Below, one piece after another: positions 1 to 6,348 of a DNA stretch of 13,479 nt. Each line of letters begins with the position of its first letter. Position 1 is the first letter of the stretch. The position numbers and the translations under genes were made by a program. Below the pieces are notes generated by a model. It did not search any database. It was given only the letters and a program-made list of their open reading frames with translations, and was not told the DNA's origin. The DNA is from CANHEE01 sp043777755 (GTDB lineage: Bacteria > Bacteroidota > Bacteroidia > Chitinophagales > Saprospiraceae), in the NCBI GenBank assembly GCA_043777755.1, contig JAYWHK010000046.1, positions 1-13,479 of the forward strand, read 5' to 3'.

Positions 1-7
1 AAAAGTT

Positions 8-46
8 ATAAATAACTGACTGTAAGGAAGTTATTTATGATTTTTT
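8..46 (+). terminator. Stem-loop with T tract, possible terminator of an upstream gene
   Basis: Bases 8-17 (ATAAATAACT) and 29-38 (AGTTATTTAT) form a perfect 10-bp inverted repeat with an 11-nt loop. Six Ts follow at 41-46. The layout resembles an intrinsic terminator, but the stem is almost all A/T and would be weak. The rest of 1-154 shows no coding potential and no convincing Bacteroidota promoter (TTG with TAnnTTTG), although a nuo promoter could lie here. Confidence 0.3.
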
Positions 47-154
47 GAGCAATCGACTGAAAAAAATAATACTAATTAATTTAGCCCCAATACTTAAATA
101 AAATAATCTAACAGCTGTATAGTCAGTCGTTTATAGTATATAGTTCAAATAGAT

Positions 155-1498
155 ATGGGCAAAAAATTATTATTAGAAAAAGTACACATCGCAGGTATTG
201 AAACCTACGAAGTATATCGTCGAGAAGGTGGCTACCGTTCTGTAGAAAAAGCGTTGAAGGAAATGACTCCCGAAACGATGGTTGAAGAAGTGAAAAAATC
301 GGGGCTTCGTGGTCGTGGTGGTGCAGGTTTCCCTACTGGCTTAAAATGGTCATTTTTGGCAAAACCAGAAGGTGTTGATCGCCACTTGGTTTGTAACGCA
401 GATGAATCTGAGCCAGGTACGTTCAAAGACCGCTATTTGATGGAAAAACTACCACACTTACTCATCGAAGGAATGATTACTTCTTCGATTGCTCTGGGTG
501 CAAAACTTTCCTATATTTATATCCGTGGTGAATATGCTTATGTGTATAAAATCATGGAAAAAGCCATCAAAGAGGCTTACGCAGCTGGTTGGTTAGGAAA
601 AAATATCCAAGGACTTGGTTATGACATTGATTTGTATATGCAAATCGGTGCAGGTGCTTATATTTGTGGTGAAGAAACAGCATTGTTGGAGAGTTTGGAA
701 GGAAAACGAGGTAATCCACGTATCAAACCACCATTTCCAGCTGTCGCAGGACTTTGGGGCCGCCCAACTGTAGTCAATAATGTAGAAACGCTTATGGCAG
801 TTGTTCCAATCATCAATGATGGTGGTGAAGAGTATGCTAAAATTGGTATTGGAAGAAGTACAGGTACAAAATTGATTTCAGCAAGTGGACACTTAAACAA
901 ACCTGGCGTTTATGAAATAGAGTTAGGTCTTCCCGTAGAAGATTTTATATACAGCGATGAATATTGTGGCGGTATTCGCAACGGCAAAAAACTAAAAGCG
1001 GTAGTTGCAGGAGGTTCTTCTGTACCAATTTTACCAGCACATTTGGTAACACACTTGGCAAATGGAGAAAAACGCCTGATGTCTTATGAGAGTCTATCAG
1101 ATGGTGGATTTCTAACAGGAACGATGTTGGGTTCTGGCGGATTTATTGCCATGGACGAAGATACCAATGTTGTCAAAAATTTACATACCTTTGCACGATT
1201 CTATCACCACGAGAGTTGCGGACAATGCAGCCCTTGCCGTGAAGGAACAGGTTGGATGGAAAAGATTTTGCACAAAATCTTAGACGGACATGGTACATTG
1301 CAAGATGTTGATTTGCTTTGGGACTTACAGAAAAATATCGAAGGAAAAACGATTTGTCCATTGGGCGATGCGGCAGCTTGGCCTGTAGCAAGTGCGATTC
1401 GTCACTTCCGTGCCGATTTCGAGGAACACGTCTTAAATCCAAGCAGTATCAAAGATGTAAAGCATTATTATAGATTGAATAATTTGGTGGAAGCGTAA
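155..1498 (+). CDS. nuoF: NADH-quinone oxidoreductase subunit F (NADH/FMN-binding, complex I)
   Basis: This is the NADH-oxidising flavoprotein of the complex I peripheral arm. It binds NADH and FMN and passes electrons to the N3 [4Fe-4S] cluster. The 447-residue length is normal for the family. The glycine-rich nucleotide/FMN region GRGGAGFPTG is at residues 53-62, NADESEPGTFKDR at 81-93, and GAGAYICGEETALLESLEGKRG covers about 165-186. The N3 cluster ligands are the SCGQCSPC cysteines (C355, C358, C361) plus C401 in TICPLGD. The ATG at 155 follows an A/T-rich leader with no clear Shine-Dalgarno site. The gene opens the visible part of the nuo operon; nuoE is expected upstream but is not within the 154 bases seen. 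Twelve bases separate its stop from the first inserted gene. No damage is visible. Confidence 0.97.
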   Translation: MGKKLLLEKVHIAGIETYEVYRREGGYRSVEKALKEMTPETMVEEVKKSGLRGRGGAGFPTGLKWSFLAKPEGVDRHLVCNADESEPGTFKDRYLMEKLPHLLIEGMITSSIALGAKLSYIYIRGEYAYVYKIMEKAIKEAYAAGWLGKNIQGLGYDIDLYMQIGAGAYICGEETALLESLEGKRGNPRIKPPFPAVAGLWGRPTVVNNVETLMAVVPIINDGGEEYAKIGIGRSTGTKLISASGHLNKPGVYEIELGLPVEDFIYSDEYCGGIRNGKKLKAVVAGGSSVPILPAHLVTHLANGEKRLMSYESLSDGGFLTGTMLGSGGFIAMDEDTNVVKNLHTFARFYHHESCGQCSPCREGTGWMEKILHKILDGHGTLQDVDLLWDLQKNIEGKTICPLGDAAAWPVASAIRHFRADFEEHVLNPSSIKDVKHYYRLNNLVEA

Positions 1499-1510
1499 AA
1501 TAAACAAATC

Positions 1511-1744
1511 ATGTTAGCATATCAAAATCACATAGAAACCAATCCAAATGTTATGTTTGGAAAGCCTTGTGTCAAAGGAACACGAGTCCCTGTTGATTTA
1601 ATTTTAGAAAAATTGGGTAATGGCGAAACAATGGAAGATTTGTTAGATGCTTATCCTCGTATTTCTAAGGAGGCTCTTTTGGCTTGTTTAACTTATGCTT
1701 CTTTTTCTCTGAGAAATGAAGAAATTATTAGTTTTGCAGCATGA
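1511..1744 (+). CDS. DUF433 family antitoxin (copy 1, paired with a DUF5615 toxin)
   Basis: This 77-residue protein has the DUF433 signature: a FGKPCVKGTR block at residues 16-25, a helical middle, and a YPRISKEALLACLTYA segment at about 49-64. DUF433 proteins are small winged-helix-like proteins usually found directly upstream of DUF5615 PIN-like toxins, where they are predicted antitoxins. The stop overlaps the next gene's start as ATGA (1741-1744), typical of translationally coupled toxin-antitoxin pairs. The tail after the ACLTYA motif (about residues 65-77, ending SFAA) is present here and in the copy at 6968, but missing in the two orphan copies. The pair sits between nuoF and nuoG and presumably rides on nuo transcription. 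The antitoxin role is inferred from family and context. Confidence 0.88.
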   Translation: MLAYQNHIETNPNVMFGKPCVKGTRVPVDLILEKLGNGETMEDLLDAYPRISKEALLACLTYASFSLRNEEIISFAA

Positions 1745-2091
1745 AATTAGTAGCTGACGAATGTATAGATTTTGGAATTATTAGAAAACTTCGAGATAAT
1801 GGAGTAACTATTTTTTCAATTTGTGAAGAAGCTGGTTCTATTAGAGATAACGACGTTTTGGGTATTGCAAACGAACAAAATACTTTACTTTTAACAGAGG
1901 ATAAAGATTTTGGAGAATTGGTGTTTCGATTAAAATTACCTAATCATGGTGTGGTATTGGTTAGAATGGTTAAAAGTACAAGGTTAGAAAAAATAGATAA
2001 AGTTGTAGAGGTTATATTACAACATTATTTTCAATTAGAAAACTCCTTTTCGTTAATTACAGATGATAAAGTAAAAATCAGAAAATATTGA
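1741..2091 (+). CDS. DUF5615 family PIN-like toxin (copy 1)
   Basis: This 116-residue protein matches the DUF5615 (Mut7-C/PIN-like) family: an N-terminal strand carrying acidic residues (LVADECID, D6 and E7), a mid-protein acidic patch (RDND, D36 and D38), and the LLTEDKDFG block with D54 and D56. These acidic residues are positioned like the metal-binding site of PIN-fold ribonucleases, so an RNase toxin is the likely role. That role is inferred, not shown. Its start overlaps the stop of the DUF433 antitoxin by 4 bases. The gene is A/T-rich compared with nuoF: bases 1981-2040 contain only 13 G/C of 60. The following spacer to nuoG is 79 bases and may hold a remnant of another toxin. Confidence 0.87.
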   Translation: MKLVADECIDFGIIRKLRDNGVTIFSICEEAGSIRDNDVLGIANEQNTLLLTEDKDFGELVFRLKLPNHGVVLVRMVKSTRLEKIDKVVEVILQHYFQLENSFSLITDDKVKIRKY

Positions 2092-2177
2092 TTTTTCCAC
2101 CAATAAATGTAATTGGAATTGATAATTTTCTAGAAATAGTGAAAAATTTGAAGAAATATAAAATAAAAATATGTTAG
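2082..2177 (+). pseudogene. Possible C-terminal remnant of a PIN-family toxin
   Basis: In the frame of position 2082 the spacer between the DUF5615 gene and nuoG is open and reads LIFPPINVIGIDNFLEIVKNLKK over about 2088-2156, ending at a TAG (2175-2177) inside the nuoG start. It has no start codon of its own. The pattern 'hydrophobic strand, PPI.VI, DNFLEI, lysine-rich tail' resembles the C-terminus of PIN-family toxins of the COG1569 type, as I remember them. It overlaps the toxin's last codons by 10 bases in another frame. Chance openness over about 30 codons in A/T-rich DNA is possible, so this is tentative. Confidence 0.3.
2159..2173 (+). promoter_or_regulatory. A-rich translation leader before nuoG (identical 15-mer before nuoJ)
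   Basis: The bases up to and including the nuoG ATG read TAAAATAAAAATATG. The same 15 bases occur at 7571-7585 ending in the nuoJ ATG. Bacteroidota commonly use A-rich leaders instead of Shine-Dalgarno sites, which fits a translation-initiation role. Both copies come directly after a DUF433/DUF5615 module. Confidence 0.4.
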
Positions 2178-3175
2178 TAACCATAGACGGTCAAAGTATT
2201 GATGTGCCTGCTGGCACGACCATTTTGCAAGCGGCAAGAATGATTGGTGGCGATATTGTTCCGCCTGCCATGTGCTACTACTCTAAGCTCAAAACTTCGG
2301 GTGGCTACTGCCGTACTTGTATTGTGAAAGTAACGCAAGGTTCAACGGCGAATCCTACGCCAATGCCTAAGCCTGTGGCGAGTTGTCGCACAACGGTCAT
2401 GGACGGAATGGTGGTAGAAAATATTACCAACAAAGAGGTATTGGAAGCCCGTGCTGGTGTAGTAGAGTTCTTGTTGGCAAACCATCCTTTGGATTGTCCA
2501 ATTTGCGACCAAGCGGGTGAATGTCATTTGCAAGACCTTGGTTATCAACATGGTAAATCAGGAACACGTTACGAATTCCCACGTCGTCAGTTTGAAAAAA
2601 TTGATATTGGCGATAAAATTCAATTGCACATGACCCGCTGTATTTTGTGCTACCGCTGCGTGAAAGTAGCAGAACAACTGACAGATGGACGTGCTCATGG
2701 CGTAATCAACCGTGGTGATGTAGGAGAAATTTCTACTTATATTGAAAATGCAATTGACAACGAAATGTCAGGAAATATGGTTGATGTTTGTCCTGTTGGC
2801 GCATTAACCGACAAAACTTTCCGTTTCAAAAGCCGTGTTTGGTTCACAAAACCCGTAGATGCTCACCGTGACTGCCCTACTTGTTCAGGAAAAACCCGTT
2901 TGTGGTACAAAGGCGAAGAAGTTTTGCGTGTAACTGCCCGCAAAGATGTATATGGAGAAGTCGAGGATTGGATTTGTAATACTTGTCGTTATGACAAAAA
3001 AGAAACTTCTGATTGGACAATTGAAGGGCCTGCAAAAGTAGGTCGGGACAGCGTCATTGGTGCAAACCACTATTTGGAAGAAGTTCGTTTTGAAACAAAA
3101 TTGGCGCAACAATTCTTAGAAGTTGGAAAGCGACAAGAACTTGGTGAAGGCTTTTTGAATCCGAATAATGTTTGA
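2171..3175 (+). CDS. nuoG: NADH-quinone oxidoreductase subunit G, short Bacteroidota form (Fe-S electron wire)
   Basis: This peripheral-arm subunit carries the Fe-S clusters that relay electrons from NuoF. The N-terminal [2Fe-2S] ferredoxin domain has C35, C47, C50 and C72 (N1b). The His-Cys3 ligands of N5 are H105, C109, C112 and C118 in NHPLDCPICDQAGEC. The N4 ligands are C157, C160, C163 and C207. After residue 230 come two CxxC pairs, C235/C238 and C269/C272. The protein then ends at 334 residues, without the large molybdopterin-oxidoreductase-like domain of E. coli NuoG (about 900 residues). A short NuoG is, to my knowledge, usual in Bacteroidota, so this is not a truncation in that sense. 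The frame stays open with protein-like sequence for 33 codons after the TGA stop (see 3176-3277). Confidence 0.95.
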   Translation: MLVTIDGQSIDVPAGTTILQAARMIGGDIVPPAMCYYSKLKTSGGYCRTCIVKVTQGSTANPTPMPKPVASCRTTVMDGMVVENITNKEVLEARAGVVEFLLANHPLDCPICDQAGECHLQDLGYQHGKSGTRYEFPRRQFEKIDIGDKIQLHMTRCILCYRCVKVAEQLTDGRAHGVINRGDVGEISTYIENAIDNEMSGNMVDVCPVGALTDKTFRFKSRVWFTKPVDAHRDCPTCSGKTRLWYKGEEVLRVTARKDVYGEVEDWICNTCRYDKKETSDWTIEGPAKVGRDSVIGANHYLEEVRFETKLAQQFLEVGKRQELGEGFLNPNNV

Positions 3176-3277
3176 TTTAAAAATAAAGAAACCGATGTAG
3201 AACCAGACCCTTATGGTTTGTTTATGACTGATTTAGAAGGTCGTTTTATTGTTGGGGCAAAAAGAGTACCGGTTTAG
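3176..3277 (+). pseudogene. In-frame coding-like extension after the nuoG stop
   Basis: Reading straight through the nuoG TGA (3173-3175) in the same frame gives 33 more codons before TAG at 3275-3277. They include DVEPDPYGLFMTDLEGRF and then IVGAKRVPV, which looks like a real protein C-terminus rather than random A/T-rich translation. There is no start codon near its beginning. Either nuoG originally ended here and gained a premature stop, or this is the tail of another gene left by recombination. I do not recognise the family. Confidence 0.4.
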
Positions 3278-3279
3278 AG

Positions 3280-3321
3280 ATGATTTTAGCATTTGACACT
3301 TATTATTTTGAAAACTTATAA
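3280..3321 (+). pseudogene. N-terminal scrap resembling endonuclease V
   Basis: An ATG at 3280, two bases after the TAG that ends the preceding scrap, opens a 13-codon frame, MILAFDTYYFENL, ending at TAA 3319-3321. This closely resembles, from memory, the conserved N-terminus of Bacteroidota endonuclease V-like proteins (MILAFDTYYF...). Nothing further of such a gene follows: the toxin-antitoxin pair begins 17 bases later. It is read as the severed start of a gene interrupted or replaced by the insertion. Confidence 0.4.
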
Positions 3322-3338
3322 AAAACATATTTTTTACA

Positions 3339-3575
3339 ATGGAAAGAATTACATTAGATATTCAAAGTAAGTATTTTCAGTTTTTTTTAGATTTAATACA
3401 AAATTTTAAATTTGTAAAAATTGTAAAAGAAGTAGAAAGTGATGAATTTGCTCCTCGTACTGCGGAGCAACTAGAAACGGATTTGCGTGGTGCAATGCAA
3501 CAAGTAAAATTAGCTCGTGCGGGTAAAATAAAATTAAAAACCTTACAAGAAGTTTTAGATGAGTTACCAGATTGA
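3339..3575 (+). CDS. Predicted antitoxin of a RelE/ParE-type pair
   Basis: This 78-residue, charged protein starts with a short beta-strand-like segment (ITLDIQSKY), followed by a helical FFLDLIQNFKFVKIVKEVE region. It ends in a conserved-looking C-terminal helix, TLQEVLDELPD. The architecture and the 'ETDLRGAMQQVKLARAGK' helix resemble the small antitoxins that precede RelE/ParE toxins in Bacteroidota. Its 3' end overlaps the next gene by 17 bases (3559-3575), which supports coupled translation of the pair. The identification rests mainly on this partnership, since the sequence itself is too short and variable to assign a family name. Confidence 0.75.
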   Translation: MERITLDIQSKYFQFFLDLIQNFKFVKIVKEVESDEFAPRTAEQLETDLRGAMQQVKLARAGKIKLKTLQEVLDELPD

Positions 3576-3888
3576 AACTACTGATTATTTTGAAAAATCT
3601 TTAAAAGCGATTGCTAAAAAGCAGCGTTCTATCAAAAAAGATGTTGCTGAGTTAAGCATAAATATTGCAGAGAATCCAAGGCAAGGAGATTTAATAGGAG
3701 ATAATATTTATAAAATTCGCCTTGCTATTACTTCAAAAGGGAGTGGAAAATCTGGTGGAGCAAGAATAATTACTTATATCATTGATGAAGACGAAATAGT
3801 ACACTTATTAGATATTTATGATAAATCTGAAAAAGATAACATTTCTGATAATAGAATAAAAACAATAATTGAAGAAATAGAAGATTAA
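3559..3888 (+). CDS. RelE/ParE family toxin
   Basis: This 109-residue protein has the RelE/ParE layout. Two N-terminal helices (FEKSLKAIAKKQRSIKKDVAEL) are followed by a strand with YKIRLAITSKGSGKSGGARIITYI at residues 51-74. That block is the strongly basic, glycine-rich core of a common RelE-like toxin subfamily. The C-terminus holds the usual LLDIYDKSEKDNIS segment. Toxins of this fold typically cleave ribosome-bound mRNA (RelE) or poison gyrase (ParE); the sequence does not decide which. The upstream overlapping gene is the presumed antitoxin. The stop lies 6 bases before nuoH, so the pair is embedded in the operon with almost no spacer. Confidence 0.88.
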   Translation: MSYQIETTDYFEKSLKAIAKKQRSIKKDVAELSINIAENPRQGDLIGDNIYKIRLAITSKGSGKSGGARIITYIIDEDEIVHLLDIYDKSEKDNISDNRIKTIIEEIED

Positions 3889-3894
3889 AAATAT

Positions 3895-4938
3895 ATGATA
3901 ACATTTTTAACATACAAAATCATTTTAGTCGCAATCGTTTTTGCGATTTCTTTGGGCGTTGCTGCTTATGCGACTTATGGCGAACGTAAAGTAGCTGCCT
4001 TCATGCAAGACCGTGTTGGGCCTGACCGTGCAGGGCCTTTTGGTTTATTACAACCAGTTGCAGATGGCGTAAAAATGTTTATGAAAGAAGATTTTATACC
4101 AGCATCTTCCAATAAATTTTTATTTATTTTAGGGCCAAGTATTGCTATGCTGACGGCATTGATGACGGCAGTAGTTATTCCTTGGGCGAGTCCCGTTGTA
4201 ATTAACGGAGAAATTGTCCCTGTACAAATTACGGATATTAATATTGGTTTATTGTATATCTTTGGCGTAGTTTCTATTGGTGTTTATGGTGTGATGATAG
4301 GTGGCTGGGCATCAAACAACAAATACTCTTTGTTGGGTGCATTGCGAGCAAGTTCTCAAATGATTAGCTATGAAATCGCTATGGGACTCTCCATCATTTC
4401 CATCGTAATGTTGTCAGGTTCGATGTCTTTGAACGCTATTGTTGGACAACAAGCGACAAGTGGTTGGTGGTTTGTATTTATGCAGCCTATATCGTTTTTG
4501 ATATTCTTGATTTGTGCCTTTGCAGAAACAAATCGTGCGCCTTTTGATTTGCCTGAGTGTGAAACAGAATTGGTTGGTGGTTACCACACAGAATATTCTT
4601 CGATGAAATTAGGTTTTTACCTTTTTGCAGAATACGTCAATATGTTCAATTCAAGTGCAATCATTGCATCACTGTTTTTTGGTGGTTACAATCTACCTTG
4701 CCCAAGTTTTTTCCTTGATTTGGTAGGTCAAACATGGCTATTGAGTTTGATACAATTTGCATTTTTCTTTGGAAAAATCTTATTTTTCATCTTCTTCTTC
4801 ATGTGGATTCGCTGGACATTGCCACGTTTCCGTTATGACCAATTAATGACCTTGGGTTGGAAAATTTTATTACCTTTGTCCATTATTAATATTATGATAA
4901 CAGGCTTGGCGATGTATTTTACGGGGCAGGTTCAATAA
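3895..4938 (+). CDS. nuoH: NADH-quinone oxidoreductase subunit H (quinone-site membrane subunit)
   Basis: This membrane subunit sits where the peripheral arm joins the membrane arm and forms much of the quinone cavity. At 347 residues it has the usual length and about eight hydrophobic helices. Signature blocks are the GPDRAGPFGLLQPVADGVK loop at residues 42-60, the acidic AETNRAPFDLPECETELVGG loop at 210-229 (which continues YHTEYSS), and WIRWTLPRFRYDQLM at 304-318. These loops line the quinone channel in known structures. The gene is intact despite being flanked on both sides by inserted genes. Confidence 0.97.
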   Translation: MITFLTYKIILVAIVFAISLGVAAYATYGERKVAAFMQDRVGPDRAGPFGLLQPVADGVKMFMKEDFIPASSNKFLFILGPSIAMLTALMTAVVIPWASPVVINGEIVPVQITDINIGLLYIFGVVSIGVYGVMIGGWASNNKYSLLGALRASSQMISYEIAMGLSIISIVMLSGSMSLNAIVGQQATSGWWFVFMQPISFLIFLICAFAETNRAPFDLPECETELVGGYHTEYSSMKLGFYLFAEYVNMFNSSAIIASLFFGGYNLPCPSFFLDLVGQTWLLSLIQFAFFFGKILFFIFFFMWIRWTLPRFRYDQLMTLGWKILLPLSIINIMITGLAMYFTGQVQ

Positions 4939-4949
4939 ATTTAGGGAAA

Positions 4950-5558
4950 ATGGCATATAGTAACTATAGTTTAGAACAAATAGAAAGTAAATTTGGTATA
5001 AAAAATCAAATTGTAACGCTATTTTCAGATATTCAGCCTTTTACAAAAAGTGATTGGTTAAAGGAATCTTTAGCGATAGCATCGGAGTTACCTTCTCATT
5101 CTGAAAAAGCAAAATCAGAGCTTTTTGTTATGCCAATGTTGTTAGAATTACGAAATCGGAATAGTAAATTTTTTACTATTTATTCAGGAGAAACACTTGA
5201 AGCAGATAAAAAACAAGGATTAACGGGCGAATGTGATTTTATTCTTTCAAAAGATGTTAAAAGTTTTTCTATAAATTGCCCTGTTTTACAAATAGTGGAA
5301 GCGAAGAAGCATGACATTGAGCATGGCGTAGGGCAATGCGCAGCACAACTTTTAGGTGCAAGGATTTTTAATGAAAAAAGAAATATGAATTTGCCTATGG
5401 TGTATGGTTGTGTAACGAATAAGGTAGAATGGCAATTTTTAAAATTAGAGAATAATACGATTTATTTGCATCACCATGTTTATACTTATGCCGAAATAGA
5501 TTATATTCTTGGTGCTTTTCAATATATTATTGATTATTACAAAGAAATTTTGAAGTAA
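4950..5558 (+). CDS. PD-(D/E)XK nuclease-like protein, copy A
   Basis: This 202-residue protein has the order of motifs expected of a PD-(D/E)XK fold: a helix carrying E57 (SEKAKSELFV), a strand with D96 in LTGECDFIL, a strand with the E-x-K pair E117/K119 in VLQIVEAKK, and a following helix with Q129 (GVGQCAAQL). The later segment VYGCVTNKVEWQFLKLE resembles the strands of type I restriction R-subunit N-terminal-like domains. It is clearly related to the proteins at 8789-9379 and 11581-12198. A short DUF433 gene follows after 15 bases, as in copy B. Catalytic activity is inferred from the motifs only; no methyltransferase or helicase is nearby. The gene starts 11 bases after nuoH. Confidence 0.75.
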   Translation: MAYSNYSLEQIESKFGIKNQIVTLFSDIQPFTKSDWLKESLAIASELPSHSEKAKSELFVMPMLLELRNRNSKFFTIYSGETLEADKKQGLTGECDFILSKDVKSFSINCPVLQIVEAKKHDIEHGVGQCAAQLLGARIFNEKRNMNLPMVYGCVTNKVEWQFLKLENNTIYLHHHVYTYAEIDYILGAFQYIIDYYKEILK

Positions 5559-5573
5559 AATGAATTTAAAAGT

Positions 5574-5765
5574 ATGAATATTTTAGAATACATAACATTA
5601 AATAATGACGTATGTGGTGGCAAACCTACGATACGTAATATGCGATTTACGGTAACGCAGATGTTAGAACTTTTGGCAAGTGGAATGAGTCACGAAGAAA
5701 TTTTAAATGATTATCCATATATTGACGAAGAAGATATTAATGCTTGTATTAACTTTATTTTTTAA
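5574..5765 (+). CDS. Short orphan DUF433 protein (copy 2), no DUF5615 partner
   Basis: This 63-residue protein carries the DUF433 core: VCGGKPTIRNMRF at residues 13-25, the LLASGMSHEEILNDYP helix pair, and IDEEDINACINF near the end. It is closest by eye to the copy at 6968 (shared GKPT.RN.R). It lacks the final 12-16 residues that follow the ACL-aromatic motif in the two toxin-paired copies. No DUF5615 gene follows; instead an unknown protein begins 22 bases on. It lies 15 bases after PD-(D/E)XK copy A, the same pairing as at 8789-9569. The usual phenylalanine before GKP is a glycine here. It may be a decayed antitoxin or a partner of the nuclease. Confidence 0.78.
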   Translation: MNILEYITLNNDVCGGKPTIRNMRFTVTQMLELLASGMSHEEILNDYPYIDEEDINACINFIF

Positions 5766-5787
5766 AACTATAAAACTTGAAATATCA

Positions 5788-6333
5788 ATGTCAAATTGGC
5801 TTTCAAATATTAGTGATTACTTTAATAAAACTAAAAGTTTTACCAAAGCTTTTGGAAACTACGGTATTGCAACAGGCTTTAAAGTTGAAAACACATATTC
5901 TTATGAAGAAATTGACGAAAATACTACTTTTGAAGTTAAAGAGCAAAAATTAAATATAAATGATTTTTTGGTAAAATGCGAATTAAAAGAACATGATTTA
6001 CCAAATGCCAATAAAGAATTAACCTTGCAGTTTATTCAACAGATGAATGAGGAGATAGGGGAAAAAAGTTCTATACTTTTTCCCGCAACGTACTCTACTT
6101 CATTCAAAGGTAATCATTTAATATATTTTTCAGAGATAGCAGAACCTTTACCTAATGGAAAAAATAGCAGAATACTTCCAATAGGAGTTTTAGTTTTTCA
6201 AAAAAATAAATTAATCCAATATTATTTTTATTTTAAGTTTAGTGTTGATGTAAAAAATACGGAACAAGAACTTAACGATATACATATTATTATACAAAAA
6301 ATAATGCATTCTATCACAGCATTAGTTTTTTAA
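5788..6333 (+). CDS. Hypothetical protein, 181 residues, unrecognised
   Basis: I do not recognise this family. The ATG at 5788 is chosen over the in-frame ATG at 5707, because the extra residues from 5707 only mirror the DUF433 gene in another frame. The protein looks soluble, with no signal peptide. The N-terminus is polar and aromatic (MSNWLSNISDYFNK). The centre is charged (VKEQKLNINDFLVKCELKEHDL). Toward the end there is a strand-rich hydrophobic stretch (ILPIGVLVFQKNKLIQYYFY), then a final helix. The gene is very A/T-rich, unlike nuoI which follows 15 bases later. An accessory or immunity-type role is possible from context but nothing in the sequence shows it. Confidence 0.6.
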   Translation: MSNWLSNISDYFNKTKSFTKAFGNYGIATGFKVENTYSYEEIDENTTFEVKEQKLNINDFLVKCELKEHDLPNANKELTLQFIQQMNEEIGEKSSILFPATYSTSFKGNHLIYFSEIAEPLPNGKNSRILPIGVLVFQKNKLIQYYFYFKFSVDVKNTEQELNDIHIIIQKIMHSITALVF

Positions 6334-6348
6334 TAAATATTGCTAAAT

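Noticed and set aside
54..129. CGACTGA (54-60) and TCAGTCG (123-129) as an operator-like inverted repeat
   Set aside because: The arms are only 7 bases and 62 bases apart, which is readily expected by chance.
232..426. Minus-strand open frames inside nuoF, nuoG, nuoI and nuoL (for example 232-426, 658-900, 10472-10738, 10847-11146)
   Set aside because: They lie wholly inside strongly supported + strand genes, have no family features and are antisense shadows.
3173..3175. Selenocysteine recoding of the nuoG TGA
   Set aside because: No selenocysteine is known in NuoG, no obvious insertion element hairpin follows, and TGA is used as an ordinary stop in nearby genes (for example at 1742-1744).
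2171..3175. nuoG as a truncated pseudogene because it is far shorter than in E. coli
   Set aside because: All ligands for N1b, N5 and N4 are intact, and short NuoG proteins are usual in Bacteroidota.
5707..5787. Upstream extension of the 181-residue protein
   Set aside because: These codons overlap the DUF433 gene in another frame and add only shadow sequence; ATG 5788 gives a cleaner start.
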